A program made the translations under genes and the position numbers. Of a DNA stretch of 64,000 nucleotides, positions 50,877-59,791 are shown in pieces. Origin of the DNA: an uncultured Eubacteriales bacterium (GTDB lineage: Bacteria; Bacillota; Clostridia; Oscillospirales; Acutalibacteraceae); NCBI GenBank assembly GCA_934729465.1, contig CAKVEP010000001.1, positions 62,001 to 126,000 on the forward strand, given 5' to 3'. The first letter of the stretch is position 1. Every line of letters begins with the position of its first letter. The notes under the pieces were generated by a model, which saw nothing but the letters and a program-made list of their open reading frames with translations, ran no database searches and was not told the origin of the DNA.

Positions 50877-51326
50877 TTATTCGAGCAGTTTTTTTACTTC
50901 CTCCATAAACGTGTTAACATCTTTAAATTGTCGGTATACAGAGGCGAACCTTATATAAGCAATTTCATCTATATTCTTTAGCTCCGACATCACACACTCC
51001 CCTATATACTGAGATGGAATTTCTCTGTCGAGTGAATTTTGTAAGTTTCTTTCTATTTTGTCTGCCGCCATTTCAATGGAATCTATTGATATCGGTCTTT
51101 TCTGACATGATTTTATCATTCCGGAAAGAAGTTTATCTCTGTTAAAATTTTCTCGTGTTCCGTCTTTTTTTATTACTATCATAGGTAAACTTTCAACTAT
51201 TTCATATGTGGTAAACCTTCTGTTGCACCCAAAGCACTCCCTACGCCTTCTGACTCTTTCTCCGTCGTCGGCGGCTCTCGATTCAACTACCTTACTCTCT
51301 GCAAATCCGCAATATGGACATTTCAA
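50877..51326 (-). CDS. nrdR: Transcriptional repressor NrdR
   Basis: A 149-aa regulator of ribonucleotide reductase genes. The N-terminal zinc ribbon has CPYC and CFGC; an ATP-cone follows (VIKKDGTRENFNRDKL). It represses nrd operons in answer to ATP/dATP. The start is TTG 51326 after AGGGG. No nrd gene is in the window. Confidence 0.96.
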   Translation of the reverse strand: MKCPYCGFAESKVVESRAADDGERVRRRRECFGCNRRFTTYEIVESLPMIVIKKDGTRENFNRDKLLSGMIKSCQKRPISIDSIEMAADKIERNLQNSLDREIPSQYIGECVMSELKNIDEIAYIRFASVYRQFKDVNTFMEEVKKLLE

Positions 51327-51574
51327 GTTGAACAGCCCCTTTCCTTTTTTATCTTATTATGTAATATTATCACAGAATTTTTAGTATGTAAATCGTTAAA
51401 ATGGCTTTGGTACGCAAAAACTTTATTAATCTTATACTTTTAAATTAATTGTAAAATATATATCTGTATGCCTTAAAATATTACATCCTTTATAATTATA
51501 GAATTAAATTATTGAAATTAGTCTTATTTATTAATAAAATATTAATTAGAGTAATTTTATTGGAGTTGATTAAT

Positions 51575-52657
51575 TTGAAAAAAAAGCGAGTTTTACTTGG
51601 CATGAGCGGTGGTGTGGACAGTTCTGTGGCAGCCGCCTTGCTTCTCGAAAAGGGCTATGAAGTGGTTGGCGTGACCCTTAAGCTTCGCCCAGACAAATAC
51701 ATGGTAAACAATTCTCAAGGTGGGTGCTGTTCCTTAGACGACATTGATGATGCTCGAAGAGTTGCTTACAAACTCGGTATTGACCATATAGTCATGAACT
51801 TTACTGATATTTTTTCCGAAAAGGTTATTGACTACTTCGTTAAGGAATATAATTGTGGGCGTACTCCTAATCCGTGTATAGCTTGTAATCAGGAGATTAA
51901 GTTTAATGCTATGCTCAACAAGGCTTCGACCTTGGGGTTTGATTTTATCGCTACAGGGCATTACGCTAACATTTGTTTCGACAGCAATATTAACCGCTGG
52001 CTTTTGAAAAAAGCTGACTGTAAAAAAGACCAAAGCTACGTACTTTACGGTATGACGCAATACCAACTTTCTCATACTTTGTTCCCCGTTGCAGGCTATG
52101 AAAAAGAACGTATAAGGGAAATCGCTAAAAAATACGACCTTCCTGTTGCTAACAAACCTGATAGTCAAGAGATTTGCTTTGTAAACGACAACGACCACGC
52201 CGGTTTTATTGAGAGGTATACAGGAAAAAAACCTCTAAAAGGAAACTTTGTTGATGACGATAATAACATCCTTGGAACTCACAAGGGCATTATTAATTAC
52301 ACTATCGGACAAAGAAAAGGACTTGGAATATCCTTGGGTAAACATATGTATGTTACTAAAATAAACGCCGAAAATAACACCGTTACTCTCGGTGAAGAAG
52401 GTAAACAATACGTAAAAGCTACTATCGCAAATAAGCTTAATTTCATTCCTTTTGACAAACTCGAAAGTCCCATTCACGTGGACGCTAAAATTAGGTATCA
52501 AGCTAAGCCGTCTGCTTGTTTGGTCTCGCCTATTGACAACGATTGTGTTAAAATACAATTCGACGAACCTCAACGTTCCGTAACTCCGGGACAAGCTATC
52601 GTCTTCTACGACGGCGATATCGTTGTTGGCGGGGGAACTATAATTAAATCATTATAG
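51575..52657 (+). CDS. mnmA: tRNA 2-thiouridylase MnmA
   Basis: A 360-aa enzyme that thiolates U34 of tRNA-Lys, -Glu and -Gln. The PP-loop is GMSGGVDSS; the catalytic Cys pair lies in NPCIACN and QEICFV. GGAG precedes TTG 51575, which matches where the family starts; an upstream ATG (51512) would add 21 unlikely hydrophobic residues and has no site. The sulfur donor IscS-like enzyme is not here. Confidence 0.94.
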   Translation: MKKKRVLLGMSGGVDSSVAAALLLEKGYEVVGVTLKLRPDKYMVNNSQGGCCSLDDIDDARRVAYKLGIDHIVMNFTDIFSEKVIDYFVKEYNCGRTPNPCIACNQEIKFNAMLNKASTLGFDFIATGHYANICFDSNINRWLLKKADCKKDQSYVLYGMTQYQLSHTLFPVAGYEKERIREIAKKYDLPVANKPDSQEICFVNDNDHAGFIERYTGKKPLKGNFVDDDNNILGTHKGIINYTIGQRKGLGISLGKHMYVTKINAENNTVTLGEEGKQYVKATIANKLNFIPFDKLESPIHVDAKIRYQAKPSACLVSPIDNDCVKIQFDEPQRSVTPGQAIVFYDGDIVVGGGTIIKSL

Positions 52658-52711
52658 CAAAATATTAACATAAAAATAATTATTTTCTCTTTATTATTTG
52701 CAAAATTCCTC

Positions 52712-52771
52712 TTGATTTTTTTTAGGATAGAGTATAAAATATCATTAGCACTCATAAACTAAGAGTGCTAA
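52712..52771 (+). promoter_or_regulatory. groESL promoter with CIRCE operator
   Basis: TTGATT (52712-52717) and TAAAAT (52735-52740) are 17 apart. CIRCE follows: TTAGCACTC (52745-52753), nine bases, GAGTGCTAA (52763-52771), a perfect HrcA operator. Heat-shock control by HrcA is therefore expected. Confidence 0.95.
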
Positions 52772-52802
52772 TGATATTTTGAATTTTTAGGAGGAACTAA
52801 CT

Positions 52803-53093
52803 ATGTCAAGAATTAAACCAATATTAGATAAAATTATTGTAAAGGTGGATAAATCTTCCGATGAAAACAAAAGCGGAATTATTTTAGCCGGAAAAAGTAA
52901 AGACAAACCTGTAATTGCAAAGGTTATCGAAGTTGGAACTGGCGGTATGATTGATGGTAGAGAAGTAAAAATGTACATCCAGAGAGGCGACAAAGTTGTT
53001 ATCAACAAATCTTCGGGCGTAGAAATAAACTTTGACGGTGAAGAATTAATCGTTTTACGTCAACCAGATGTTTTGGCTGTTGTTGTTTCTTAA
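52803..53093 (+). CDS. groES: Co-chaperonin GroES
   Basis: A 96-aa lid of the GroEL cage. The start IKPILDKIIVKVDKSSDE and the mobile loop (ENKSGIILAGKSKDKPVI region) are typical, as is GDKVVINKSSG. GGAGG precedes the ATG. It is first in the CIRCE-controlled operon. Confidence 0.97.
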   Translation: MSRIKPILDKIIVKVDKSSDENKSGIILAGKSKDKPVIAKVIEVGTGGMIDGREVKMYIQRGDKVVINKSSGVEINFDGEELIVLRQPDVLAVVVS

Positions 53094-53153
53094 TAATTTG
53101 CTATTTCAATAATTAAAACGGTATTAATATAATTAATTTGGGGGATTTTATTT

Positions 53154-54782
53154 ATGGCAAAAGAAATTATTTTTGGTGAAGAAGCTAGAAAGGCTCTTTT
53201 AAACGGTATTAATCAATTAGCAAACACAGTAAAGGTTACTCTTGGTCCAAAGGGCAAGAACGTTGTTTTAGATAAAAAATTCGGCGCTCCTTTAATCACA
53301 AATGACGGTGTTACAATCGCAAAAGAAGTTGAACTAGACGACCCATTCGAAAATATGGGTGCTCAACTTGTTAAAGAGGTTGCAACTAAAACTAACGATA
53401 TTGCTGGTGACGGTACCACTACTGCTACTCTACTAGCTCAAGCTTTAATTCGTGAGGGCATGAAAAACGTTGCAGCAGGCGCAAATCCTATGATATTAAA
53501 AAATGGTATACAAAAGGCTGTCGACGCTGCTGTTGAGGCTGTGAGCAGAAATTCTAAAAAAATCAGCGGTCCTGACGACATCGCAAGAGTTGCCACAATC
53601 TCCGCTGCTGACCCGTTTATCGGTAAGCTCATTTCAGAGGCTCTTGAAAAAGTAAGCTCTGATGGAGTTATCACTGTTGAAGAGTCTAAAACCGCCGAAA
53701 CATATTCTGACGTTGTTGAAGGAATGATGTTTGACCGAGGATATATTTCCCCTTACATGGTGACTGACAACGATAAAATGGAAGCTATTATAGATGACGC
53801 TTACTTATTAATCACAGACAAAAAAATCGTTAGCATTCAAGAACTACTTCCTTTACTAGAGCAAGCTGTTAAAGTTGGCAAAAAGCTCGTAATTATCGCT
53901 GACGACATCGAAGGCGACGCTCTTGCTACTTTAATTGTTAACAAGCTACGCGGTGTGTTTACATGTATAGGAGTAAAGGCTCCGGGATTTGGCGACAGAC
54001 GAAAAGAAATGTTGCAAGACATTGCTATTTTAACAGGTGGTCAAGTAATTTCAGAAGAGCTCGGAATGGAATTAAAAGACGTTACTTTAGATCAATTAGG
54101 TCGTGCACATCAAGTTAAGGTTGAAAAAGAACGTACTATAATCGTTGATGGAGCAGGAAATCAAGACGAAATTAAATCAAGAGTTTCTCAGATTCGTAAG
54201 CAAATCGAAGACACAACATCTGATTTCGACCGTGAAAAATTACAAGAACGTCTTGCTAAATTAGCAGGTGGTGTGGCTGTAATTAAAGTCGGCGCTGCTA
54301 CTGAAATCGAAATGAAAGAGAAAAAGTTGCGCATCGAAGACGCATTAGCTGCTACCAAGGCTGCAGTTGAAGAAGGTATTGTTGCCGGAGGCGGAATCGC
54401 TCTTGTTAACGCTATCGAAGACGTTAAGAAGGTTGTTGAAGAATCAGACGGCGACGAAAAAACAGGTGCTACAATCGTACTTAAAGCACTCGAAGAGCCT
54501 ATTCGTCAAATTGCTATAAACGCAGGTCTTGAAGGCTCCGTAATCTTAGAGAACGTTAGAAAAGAAAACAAAGTTGGCTATGGCTTTAACGCTCTTACAA
54601 ACGAATACTGCGACATGATTTCCTGTGGTATTGTGGACCCAACCAAGGTTACTCGTTCTGCACTACAAAATGCAGCATCAGTTGCAAGTATGGTACTAAC
54701 CACGGAATCCTTAATCACAGACAAAAAAGAACCTGAAAATAACGCCATGGCTCCAAATCCTGCTATGGGCGGAATGTATTAA
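53154..54782 (+). CDS. groEL: Chaperonin GroEL
   Basis: A 542-aa ATP-driven folding cage subunit. ATP-site motifs GPKGKNVVLD, NDGVTIAKE and AGDGTTTATLLAQ are intact. The C-terminus is short (NPAMGGMY) with only one GGM unit, as in several clostridia. GGGGG precedes the ATG. A terminator follows directly. Confidence 0.98.
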   Translation: MAKEIIFGEEARKALLNGINQLANTVKVTLGPKGKNVVLDKKFGAPLITNDGVTIAKEVELDDPFENMGAQLVKEVATKTNDIAGDGTTTATLLAQALIREGMKNVAAGANPMILKNGIQKAVDAAVEAVSRNSKKISGPDDIARVATISAADPFIGKLISEALEKVSSDGVITVEESKTAETYSDVVEGMMFDRGYISPYMVTDNDKMEAIIDDAYLLITDKKIVSIQELLPLLEQAVKVGKKLVIIADDIEGDALATLIVNKLRGVFTCIGVKAPGFGDRRKEMLQDIAILTGGQVISEELGMELKDVTLDQLGRAHQVKVEKERTIIVDGAGNQDEIKSRVSQIRKQIEDTTSDFDREKLQERLAKLAGGVAVIKVGAATEIEMKEKKLRIEDALAATKAAVEEGIVAGGGIALVNAIEDVKKVVEESDGDEKTGATIVLKALEEPIRQIAINAGLEGSVILENVRKENKVGYGFNALTNEYCDMISCGIVDPTKVTRSALQNAASVASMVLTTESLITDKKEPENNAMAPNPAMGGMY

Positions 54783-54786
54783 AATA

Positions 54787-54815
54787 AAAAGAACCCTTAA
54801 AAGGGTTCTTTTTTT
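54787..54815. terminator. Intrinsic terminator of groESL
   Basis: AAAAGAACCCTT pairs with AAGGGTTCTTTT, then more T; A-rich on the left side, so it can also serve the convergent gene. Confidence 0.9.
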
Positions 54816-54819
54816 ATAC

Positions 54820-55200
54820 CTATTCCGACATTATCAATTTAAATTCATCTAGATCCTTATCTTCACCTTTTTTATATTTTTTAAATGAGTCCTTAGTTAC
54901 TTTTCCAAATTCTTTCCATTCATCAGGCGTCATAATGAGCATATCCACTTTAAGCTCATATAATATTTTTTCTACTAATTTAACATTTTCATTATTGCGC
55001 ACAGCAAAAGGTTCATACGAAACTTGGAATTTCTTTTCAGGGATATTGCTGAGTGCTATTTGAATATCATGTCCTCTCACATCACGACGACGGTATCCTT
55101 CTACACAAATTACAGATAATTTTTTGCCCTGTTTAGTTTCTTTTAGAAACTTTCGTATCATTTCTATTAATAGTTTACTTATTGCAAATTTCTTCTCCAC
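54820..55200 (-). CDS. Protein of unknown function, possibly a decayed nucleotidyltransferase
   Basis: A 126-aa soluble, strongly basic protein. The stretch VICVEGYRRRDVRGHDIQIALS followed later by VDMLIMTPDEWKEFG recalls MNT-type nucleotidyltransferases (GSRARG, DxD, then VVTPEE), but the GS and the second Asp are not kept, so activity is doubtful. The start is GTG 55200 after AAAGGATG. A TTGACA box lies 90 bases upstream within an AT repeat. Treat the family idea as a guess. Confidence 0.5.
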   Translation of the reverse strand: MEKKFAISKLLIEMIRKFLKETKQGKKLSVICVEGYRRRDVRGHDIQIALSNIPEKKFQVSYEPFAVRNNENVKLVEKILYELKVDMLIMTPDEWKEFGKVTKDSFKKYKKGEDKDLDEFKLIMSE

Positions 55201-55381
55201 AATTAATCATCCTTTCTCAACTTTCGTTTTAAAATAATATGCTTTGTAATCGATTACATATATATTATATATACATATATATATATATATTGTCAAGTAT
55301 TTTTGTAAGTTTTTTTCAAATATTTTTCCTAAACAAAAAAGAGTCCCAAAGGCTCCTTATCGTGACAATTATTCTCATAAT
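55201..55381. promoter_or_regulatory. AT-rich intergenic region with promoter and alternating AT tract
   Basis: A stretch of alternating AT (about 55259-55290) lies between a minus-strand TTGACA (55291-55296) and the gene at 55200; TATAAT-like words occur at several spacings. A weak hairpin with six T near 55336-55360 (minus strand) may back up the terminator at 55382. Confidence 0.45.
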
Positions 55382-55411
55382 AAAAAGTGCATGATAACTG
55401 TATCATGCACT
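55382..55411 (-). terminator. Intrinsic terminator after the CD1247-like gene
   Basis: A perfect 11-bp stem (AGTGCATGATA with its complement) followed on the minus strand by TTTTTATT. Confidence 0.88.
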
Positions 55412-55434
55412 CTCTAAATTTTTTATTTATATTA

Positions 55435-55881
55435 TTATTCTTCAGAACAATTACATTCAGGCTCGCAGTTACAATCCTCACCGCAACAGCAAACATCGTC
55501 TAAGTCAAACTCTAAGACTTCGCCGCAATTTGGACAATCCATTTTTCCGTCGTCTAAAATGCTTTGTGACAAACAAATTGTTTCCCCGCACGTTGGACAT
55601 TTTACTTCATAAAATTCGTCGTCATCGTCGCATTCGCAACCACAACAGTCATCGTCTTCGTCTTCATACAAATCGTCTTCCAACGCTGACAAATCATCAT
55701 CAACAGCGTCTAGTTGGTCACATACGTCGTCTAAACCGTCTTCTAAGTCTGTCACAGACATTGCCATGTCGTCCAACAAATCAACCATTGCCATTATTAG
55801 CTTTGACTCTTTTTTATCTTTATCCAAGCCTAAGCCTTCTGCCAAACCTTTTAAATATGATGCTTTTTCTTGTAATGTCAT
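55435..55881 (-). CDS. CD1247 N-terminal-domain protein with zinc ribbon
   Basis: 148 aa, extremely acidic. The first 50 residues (TLQEKASYLKGLAEGLGLD) form the clostridial CD1247-type domain. An Asp/Glu-rich linker leads to a zinc ribbon with CPTC and CPNC, then a Cys-rich tail (CCCGEDCNCEPECNC) that could hold further metal. The role is unknown; the family is usual in Clostridia. It follows efp by 24 bases, with GGAGG before the ATG. Confidence 0.82.
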   Translation of the reverse strand: MTLQEKASYLKGLAEGLGLDKDKKESKLIMAMVDLLDDMAMSVTDLEDGLDDVCDQLDAVDDDLSALEDDLYEDEDDDCCGCECDDDDEFYEVKCPTCGETICLSQSILDDGKMDCPNCGEVLEFDLDDVCCCGEDCNCEPECNCSEE

Positions 55882-55905
55882 AAAAATATCCTCCTTATTC
55901 TGCCC

Positions 55906-56463
55906 TTAAGCTCTTTCCATGTACTCTCCAGTACGAGTATCTATCCTTATCATGTCTCCCTCGTCAACAAACAGCGGAACCTTAATTTCTGCCCCTGTTT
56001 CAAGGACTGCCGGTTTTGTTACGTTTGTTGCTGTGTCACCCTTAAAGCCCGGGTCGGTTTTCGTTACTTGAAGTTCAACGAAGAATGGTGGCTCAACGCC
56101 GAAAACATTGCCTTTGTAAGACAACACCTTGCACTCCATGTTTTCCTTAACAAACTTAAAGTTACTTCCCAAAACCTTTGAGCTAATCGGAATTTGCTCA
56201 TATGTTTCCAAATCCATGAAATAGTGCAAATCACCGTCTTTATACAAATACTGCATATCCTTACGTTCTATAAACGCCTCTGGGTATTTATCATTTGGAT
56301 TGAACGTTCTTTCCGTTACGCTCCCTGTAATAACATTTCTTATCTTAGTTCTTACGAAAGCGGCACCCTTTCCCGGTTTAACGTGTTGGAACTCAACCAC
56401 CGACACTACATTGCCGTCAAGTTCAAAAGTTACGCCATTTCTAAAATCTCCTGCTGATATCAT
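55906..56463 (-). CDS. efp: Elongation factor P
   Basis: A 185-aa tRNA-shaped factor that relieves ribosome stalling at proline runs. Three beta domains are visible; the functional loop has K32 in KPGKGAAF. The ending GDMIRIDTRTGEYMERA is classical. Which modification K32 carries cannot be told. GGAGGG precedes the ATG. Confidence 0.97.
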   Translation of the reverse strand: MISAGDFRNGVTFELDGNVVSVVEFQHVKPGKGAAFVRTKIRNVITGSVTERTFNPNDKYPEAFIERKDMQYLYKDGDLHYFMDLETYEQIPISSKVLGSNFKFVKENMECKVLSYKGNVFGVEPPFFVELQVTKTDPGFKGDTATNVTKPAVLETGAEIKVPLFVDEGDMIRIDTRTGEYMERA

Positions 56464-56544
56464 ATTTTCCCTCCTACAAATAATTATTCAACTATTATTT
56501 TAAATTATAACCAAGAAAATTTCAAGCTTTATTTACCACATTAT

Positions 56545-58332
56545 TCATACTCCGCAAATATATGAAATTCCATACATCGCTACCTGCCAAAAAACCGTGA
56601 ATATTAAAAGCTCGACTGTCCCTATTTGCATTATGCCCGAAGATAATATCAAAATTACAGCTGCAACTAATCCTATAGCACATGCCGTTACTTCTATCGC
56701 TGATATTACAGAAACCACATATCTTAGTTTTACACACGATAGTATTCCTAAAACAAAAGATTTCACATTTTTATTACATGTTATTATGCTGTCGGGTTCA
56801 TCATAAGAAGATTCATCTTCGTTCGACTGTTCTATGTTATCTAATCTTCTTATAACTTTGACTGTACTGCCGGGTATACAAAATGCATCAGATATTGACT
56901 TCTCTGTTATACATGAATCATTGACCCCAACAAGTAATTTTATTCCGTTTTTTACTAGCTTTTGAATGTCGCTTAAAATACTCTTATTTGGTTTATACGA
57001 CAATATAAACATTGCAGAAAGTTCACGATGTATCGCAACGTAAACAGCTTGTTGACCCTTTGCACAGCATTTATGTTCAAACACCTGCGACGGTGGATAC
57101 ACCTTATATTCCTTAAGCAGCTCTCTGTTCCCAACCAATACTCTCTTTCCGTTAACCCAGCCAACAAGTCCCATGTGGTCTCGGTATTCCACGCTGCTTG
57201 CTTGTGGAATTGTCACTTTCTTGCTCGAAAACGCTTTTTCAAATACTCCGTTTAATGTACCCGGTAAACTATCCGCTACCGCCGCTGCGTATAGTAAAAC
57301 ATTGTCTATGTGCTGTTCTCCGAACGCTCTTATCCCTTTTATACTCACGCATTCTTTAGGATATATTTGGCTCGAGCCTATTTTTATATGAGTTATACCC
57401 TTAATTTTATTTAAGCCTTCATAGCCTAATAGTACCGCTCCGTTTTTGACAAGCTTATTACAGCATCTCGACATACACTTGCTTACTATAAATATATTGC
57501 TTATCGGCGCACATAAACACGACAATATCGAAAACGACTGCACCGCAGAAATCGGATTTTTTTCAACAATTACGTCTAATATAACCCCGACAATCAAAAT
57601 AGCGACGTTAATTAATGCTATTTTTCCGATTACACGCTCATTTGAACTTTGAGTGTATGAAAGCTTTATGAAGTCGTTAATTTTAGAAACCTTCTTCTCA
57701 CACGCCACCACTGACTTTTTAGGTAGTTCAATTTCAAAGTTTTGTCTTAAATCTTTTTCGCCGCAGATTCTTTTTATTGAAAATCTCTCTTTACTTTTCA
57801 ATAGAAATTTAAAATTCTTTTTATTTTTACTCTCGGTGTAAAATTTACCTAATAAGTCCAAAAATACCGCTATTCCAAACACAGGGGTGTAAAGCGAGAA
57901 ATTACCAGCTTCTATTTCGCTCGTCACAAAAAACGCAGTCCCAGACTGTACAACAGCTCCTATACCCGAAAGTAAAATCAAAATATTCGCATTTGGTCTG
58001 CCTTTGATTGTGTTTTTAAATCCGCTGACAATATCTTTGTATTCTAGCATACACAAAATACACACCGACAAAATATTTATAACAAGGTATAAATACAAAT
58101 TTGAGAATATCCCTTTGCCATAAACTATATCGAGTCTGTTTTCTAAAATAACTCCTACCGTAACCAACAAAACAACACATACAAAAGACAACATCGCTTT
58201 AAAAAACAAGCTACTCTTACTCGCTCTTAAATATTTCATTACCCTTTTTATATCGTTTTTTCCGCTAAATTCTTCAATCGGTAAATTAACCTCGTCGCTT
58301 TCTCTCCTTTTTACCTTTTTATTTTTCCACAC
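56545..58332 (-). CDS. Degenerate P-type ATPase-like membrane protein (no phosphorylation site)
   Basis: 595 aa with the outline of a P1B ATPase: membrane helices near 48-65, 80-98, 115-140, 150-162, 238-256 and 265-290, a cytoplasmic N-domain-like part with MGLVGWVNGKRVLVGNREL (387-405), and two final helices. Every catalytic motif is missing. CPC reads CLCAP, DKTGT reads IGSSQ (the Asp aligns with Gly near 319), SEHPL reads DSLPG, and the GDGIND loop is replaced. The frame is open and free of stops, so this is a conserved pseudoenzyme rather than fresh decay. GTG 58332 follows AAGGTG. It is nearly continuous with rlmB. Function unknown. Confidence 0.75.
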   Translation of the reverse strand: MWKNKKVKRRESDEVNLPIEEFSGKNDIKRVMKYLRASKSSLFFKAMLSFVCVVLLVTVGVILENRLDIVYGKGIFSNLYLYLVINILSVCILCMLEYKDIVSGFKNTIKGRPNANILILLSGIGAVVQSGTAFFVTSEIEAGNFSLYTPVFGIAVFLDLLGKFYTESKNKKNFKFLLKSKERFSIKRICGEKDLRQNFEIELPKKSVVACEKKVSKINDFIKLSYTQSSNERVIGKIALINVAILIVGVILDVIVEKNPISAVQSFSILSCLCAPISNIFIVSKCMSRCCNKLVKNGAVLLGYEGLNKIKGITHIKIGSSQIYPKECVSIKGIRAFGEQHIDNVLLYAAAVADSLPGTLNGVFEKAFSSKKVTIPQASSVEYRDHMGLVGWVNGKRVLVGNRELLKEYKVYPPSQVFEHKCCAKGQQAVYVAIHRELSAMFILSYKPNKSILSDIQKLVKNGIKLLVGVNDSCITEKSISDAFCIPGSTVKVIRRLDNIEQSNEDESSYDEPDSIITCNKNVKSFVLGILSCVKLRYVVSVISAIEVTACAIGLVAAVILILSSGIMQIGTVELLIFTVFWQVAMYGISYICGV

Positions 58333-58342
58333 ACTTATCACC

Positions 58343-59107
58343 TTACTTTGTCTTTAATCCCATCCTTTGTCTACATACTTCATACATTCCCAATCCGGCT
58401 GCAACTGAAACATTAAGCGAGTTTATCTTTCCGAGCATTGGTAATGATATTATTCCATCGCATTTTTCTTTAACTATCCTGCTTATTCCGTTACCCTCTG
58501 AGCCGAGTACAAGTGCAATTGGTCCCTTTAAGTCTGTGCTACACCAAGTCTCACCGTCCATGTCCATACCATATACCCAAACTCCTCTTTTTTTCAGGTC
58601 TTCTATCGTTGAAACTATATTAGTTACTTTTGCTACACTCACATACTCAATTGCCCCAGCAGATGTTTTACTCACCGTATAATTAAGTCCAACGCTTCTC
58701 CTTTTGGCAATTATAATTCCATGAACTCCAACACATTCTGCTGTCCTGATAATAGCCCCGAAATTATGTGGGTCCTCAATTCCGTCTGCGATTATTATAA
58801 ACGGAGGTTCATTTTTTTCTTTAGCATTATTTATTATATCATCAACAGACACATAATTTTTACACGCCATACTAGCTATTATTCCCTGGTGGTTCTGACC
58901 TTCGCAAAGAGCATTAAGCTTAGAATTATCAACTTCTTTAACTGTTATCCCCATTTCTTTTGCTTTCGCAAGTGCCACCCTTATAGATCCTGTTCGACAA
59001 CCTTTAGCAACGTAAATAAAATCAATATTTTTTTTCGCATTGAGCAATTCTATAACGGGATTTCTTCCTATTACTATCCCTTCAGACATATTATTTTCAC
59101 TTTTCAT
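58343..59107 (-). CDS. rlmB: 23S rRNA (guanosine-2251-2'-O)-methyltransferase RlmB-like
   Basis: A 254-aa SPOUT enzyme of the TrmH group. The N-terminal substrate domain (VIGRNPVIELL, CEGQNHQGI) precedes the knot with IADGIEDPHNFGAIIRTAE, LVLGSEGNGIS and SLPMLGKINSLNVSVAAG. It should methylate a ribosomal guanosine. GGGAGA precedes the ATG. The degenerate ATPase gene follows within 10 bases. Confidence 0.93.
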   Translation of the reverse strand: MKSENNMSEGIVIGRNPVIELLNAKKNIDFIYVAKGCRTGSIRVALAKAKEMGITVKEVDNSKLNALCEGQNHQGIIASMACKNYVSVDDIINNAKEKNEPPFIIIADGIEDPHNFGAIIRTAECVGVHGIIIAKRRSVGLNYTVSKTSAGAIEYVSVAKVTNIVSTIEDLKKRGVWVYGMDMDGETWCSTDLKGPIALVLGSEGNGISRIVKEKCDGIISLPMLGKINSLNVSVAAGLGMYEVCRQRMGLKTK

Positions 59108-59174
59108 AAACTATCTCCCTGTTTAGTTTTTACCGGATTAATAACATTATAACATATTTTCCATATTAATCAAA

Positions 59175-59217
59175 ATCAGGAAAAAGAATTGTTAATCAAC
59201 ACTCTTTCCCCTGATGT
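59175..59217 (-). terminator. Intrinsic terminator of the feo operon
   Basis: On the minus strand ATCAGGGGAAAGA pairs with TTCTTTTTCCTGAT (with wobble), followed by T-rich sequence. Confidence 0.7.
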
Positions 59218-59223
59218 TCCGGC

Positions 59224-59610
59224 TTACTTCTCTTCTTTCACACACTTAGAAAAATATTTTGTTAATTTACTCATAGACTCTCCGCTCAGCACGTGCTCAA
59301 CTTTACACGCATCTTCTTCTGCAATTTCGGGGTCTATACCAAGAACCTTTACAAAAAAATTTTTTAAAATTTTATGTCTCTCATAAACAGATTCCGCAAT
59401 TTCCTGACCTTTTTGCGTTAATAAAATACTTCCGTATCTTTCGTGAGTTAAAAGTCCTTCGTTTTGTAAATTTTTAACCGCTTTATTAACGCTCGGCTTT
59501 GTTAAATTAAGAGAATTTGCTATATCTGTTATCCTGACCGCTCCTAATTTTTTTTGTAATATGTATATCATCTCTATGTAGTCTTCCAATGAATTTGTTA
59601 AACACTTCAT
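59224..59610 (-). CDS. DtxR-family metal-dependent regulator
   Basis: A 128-aa repressor with a winged helix (LEDYIEMIYILQKKLGAVRITDIANSL by family pattern, then KPSVNKAVKNLQNEGLL) and a dimerisation/metal domain (ERHKILKNFFVKVLGID, EEDACKVEHVLS) with the His, Glu and Cys residues that bind Fe(II) or Mn(II). It lacks the SH3-like third domain of DtxR, like MntR. As the last gene of feoA-feoB-associated peptide, it probably senses iron and controls the operon. AGGTGAGG precedes the ATG. Confidence 0.9.
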   Translation of the reverse strand: MKCLTNSLEDYIEMIYILQKKLGAVRITDIANSLNLTKPSVNKAVKNLQNEGLLTHERYGSILLTQKGQEIAESVYERHKILKNFFVKVLGIDPEIAEEDACKVEHVLSGESMSKLTKYFSKCVKEEK

Positions 59611-59620
59611 AGCAGTATCC

Positions 59621-59776
59621 TCACCTTTTTATCCCTTTGCAACCGTCTTTAAACTTACATCCCCCACAACTTCCTGCGCAAGTTTTGCTCCCTTTACCTT
59701 TAAACTCGTCAATACTTCTCTTCAAAAACACACAAACACTCAAAACAGCTAAAATTCCAATAATAAAATCTATCAA
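59621..59776 (-). CDS. FeoB-associated Cys-rich membrane peptide
   Basis: A 51-aa protein: membrane helix (about 3-18, DFIIGILAVLSVCVFL), basic linker and a Cys-rich end with CAGSCGGCKFKDGC. The family sits downstream of feoB in Firmicutes and may act like FeoC or as an iron-sulfur or iron relay. The start is TTG 59776 after AAGGGG. It lies 15 bases after feoB and 10 before the regulator. Confidence 0.85.
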   Translation of the reverse strand: MIDFIIGILAVLSVCVFLKRSIDEFKGKGSKTCAGSCGGCKFKDGCKGIKR

Positions 59777-59791
59777 GAAAGCACCCCTTTA

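Noticed and set aside
55259..55290. Alternating AT tract as a functional repeat or hypervariable site.
   Set aside because: It lies in a plain AT-rich promoter region without a coding frame; simple sequence of this kind is expected at this base composition.
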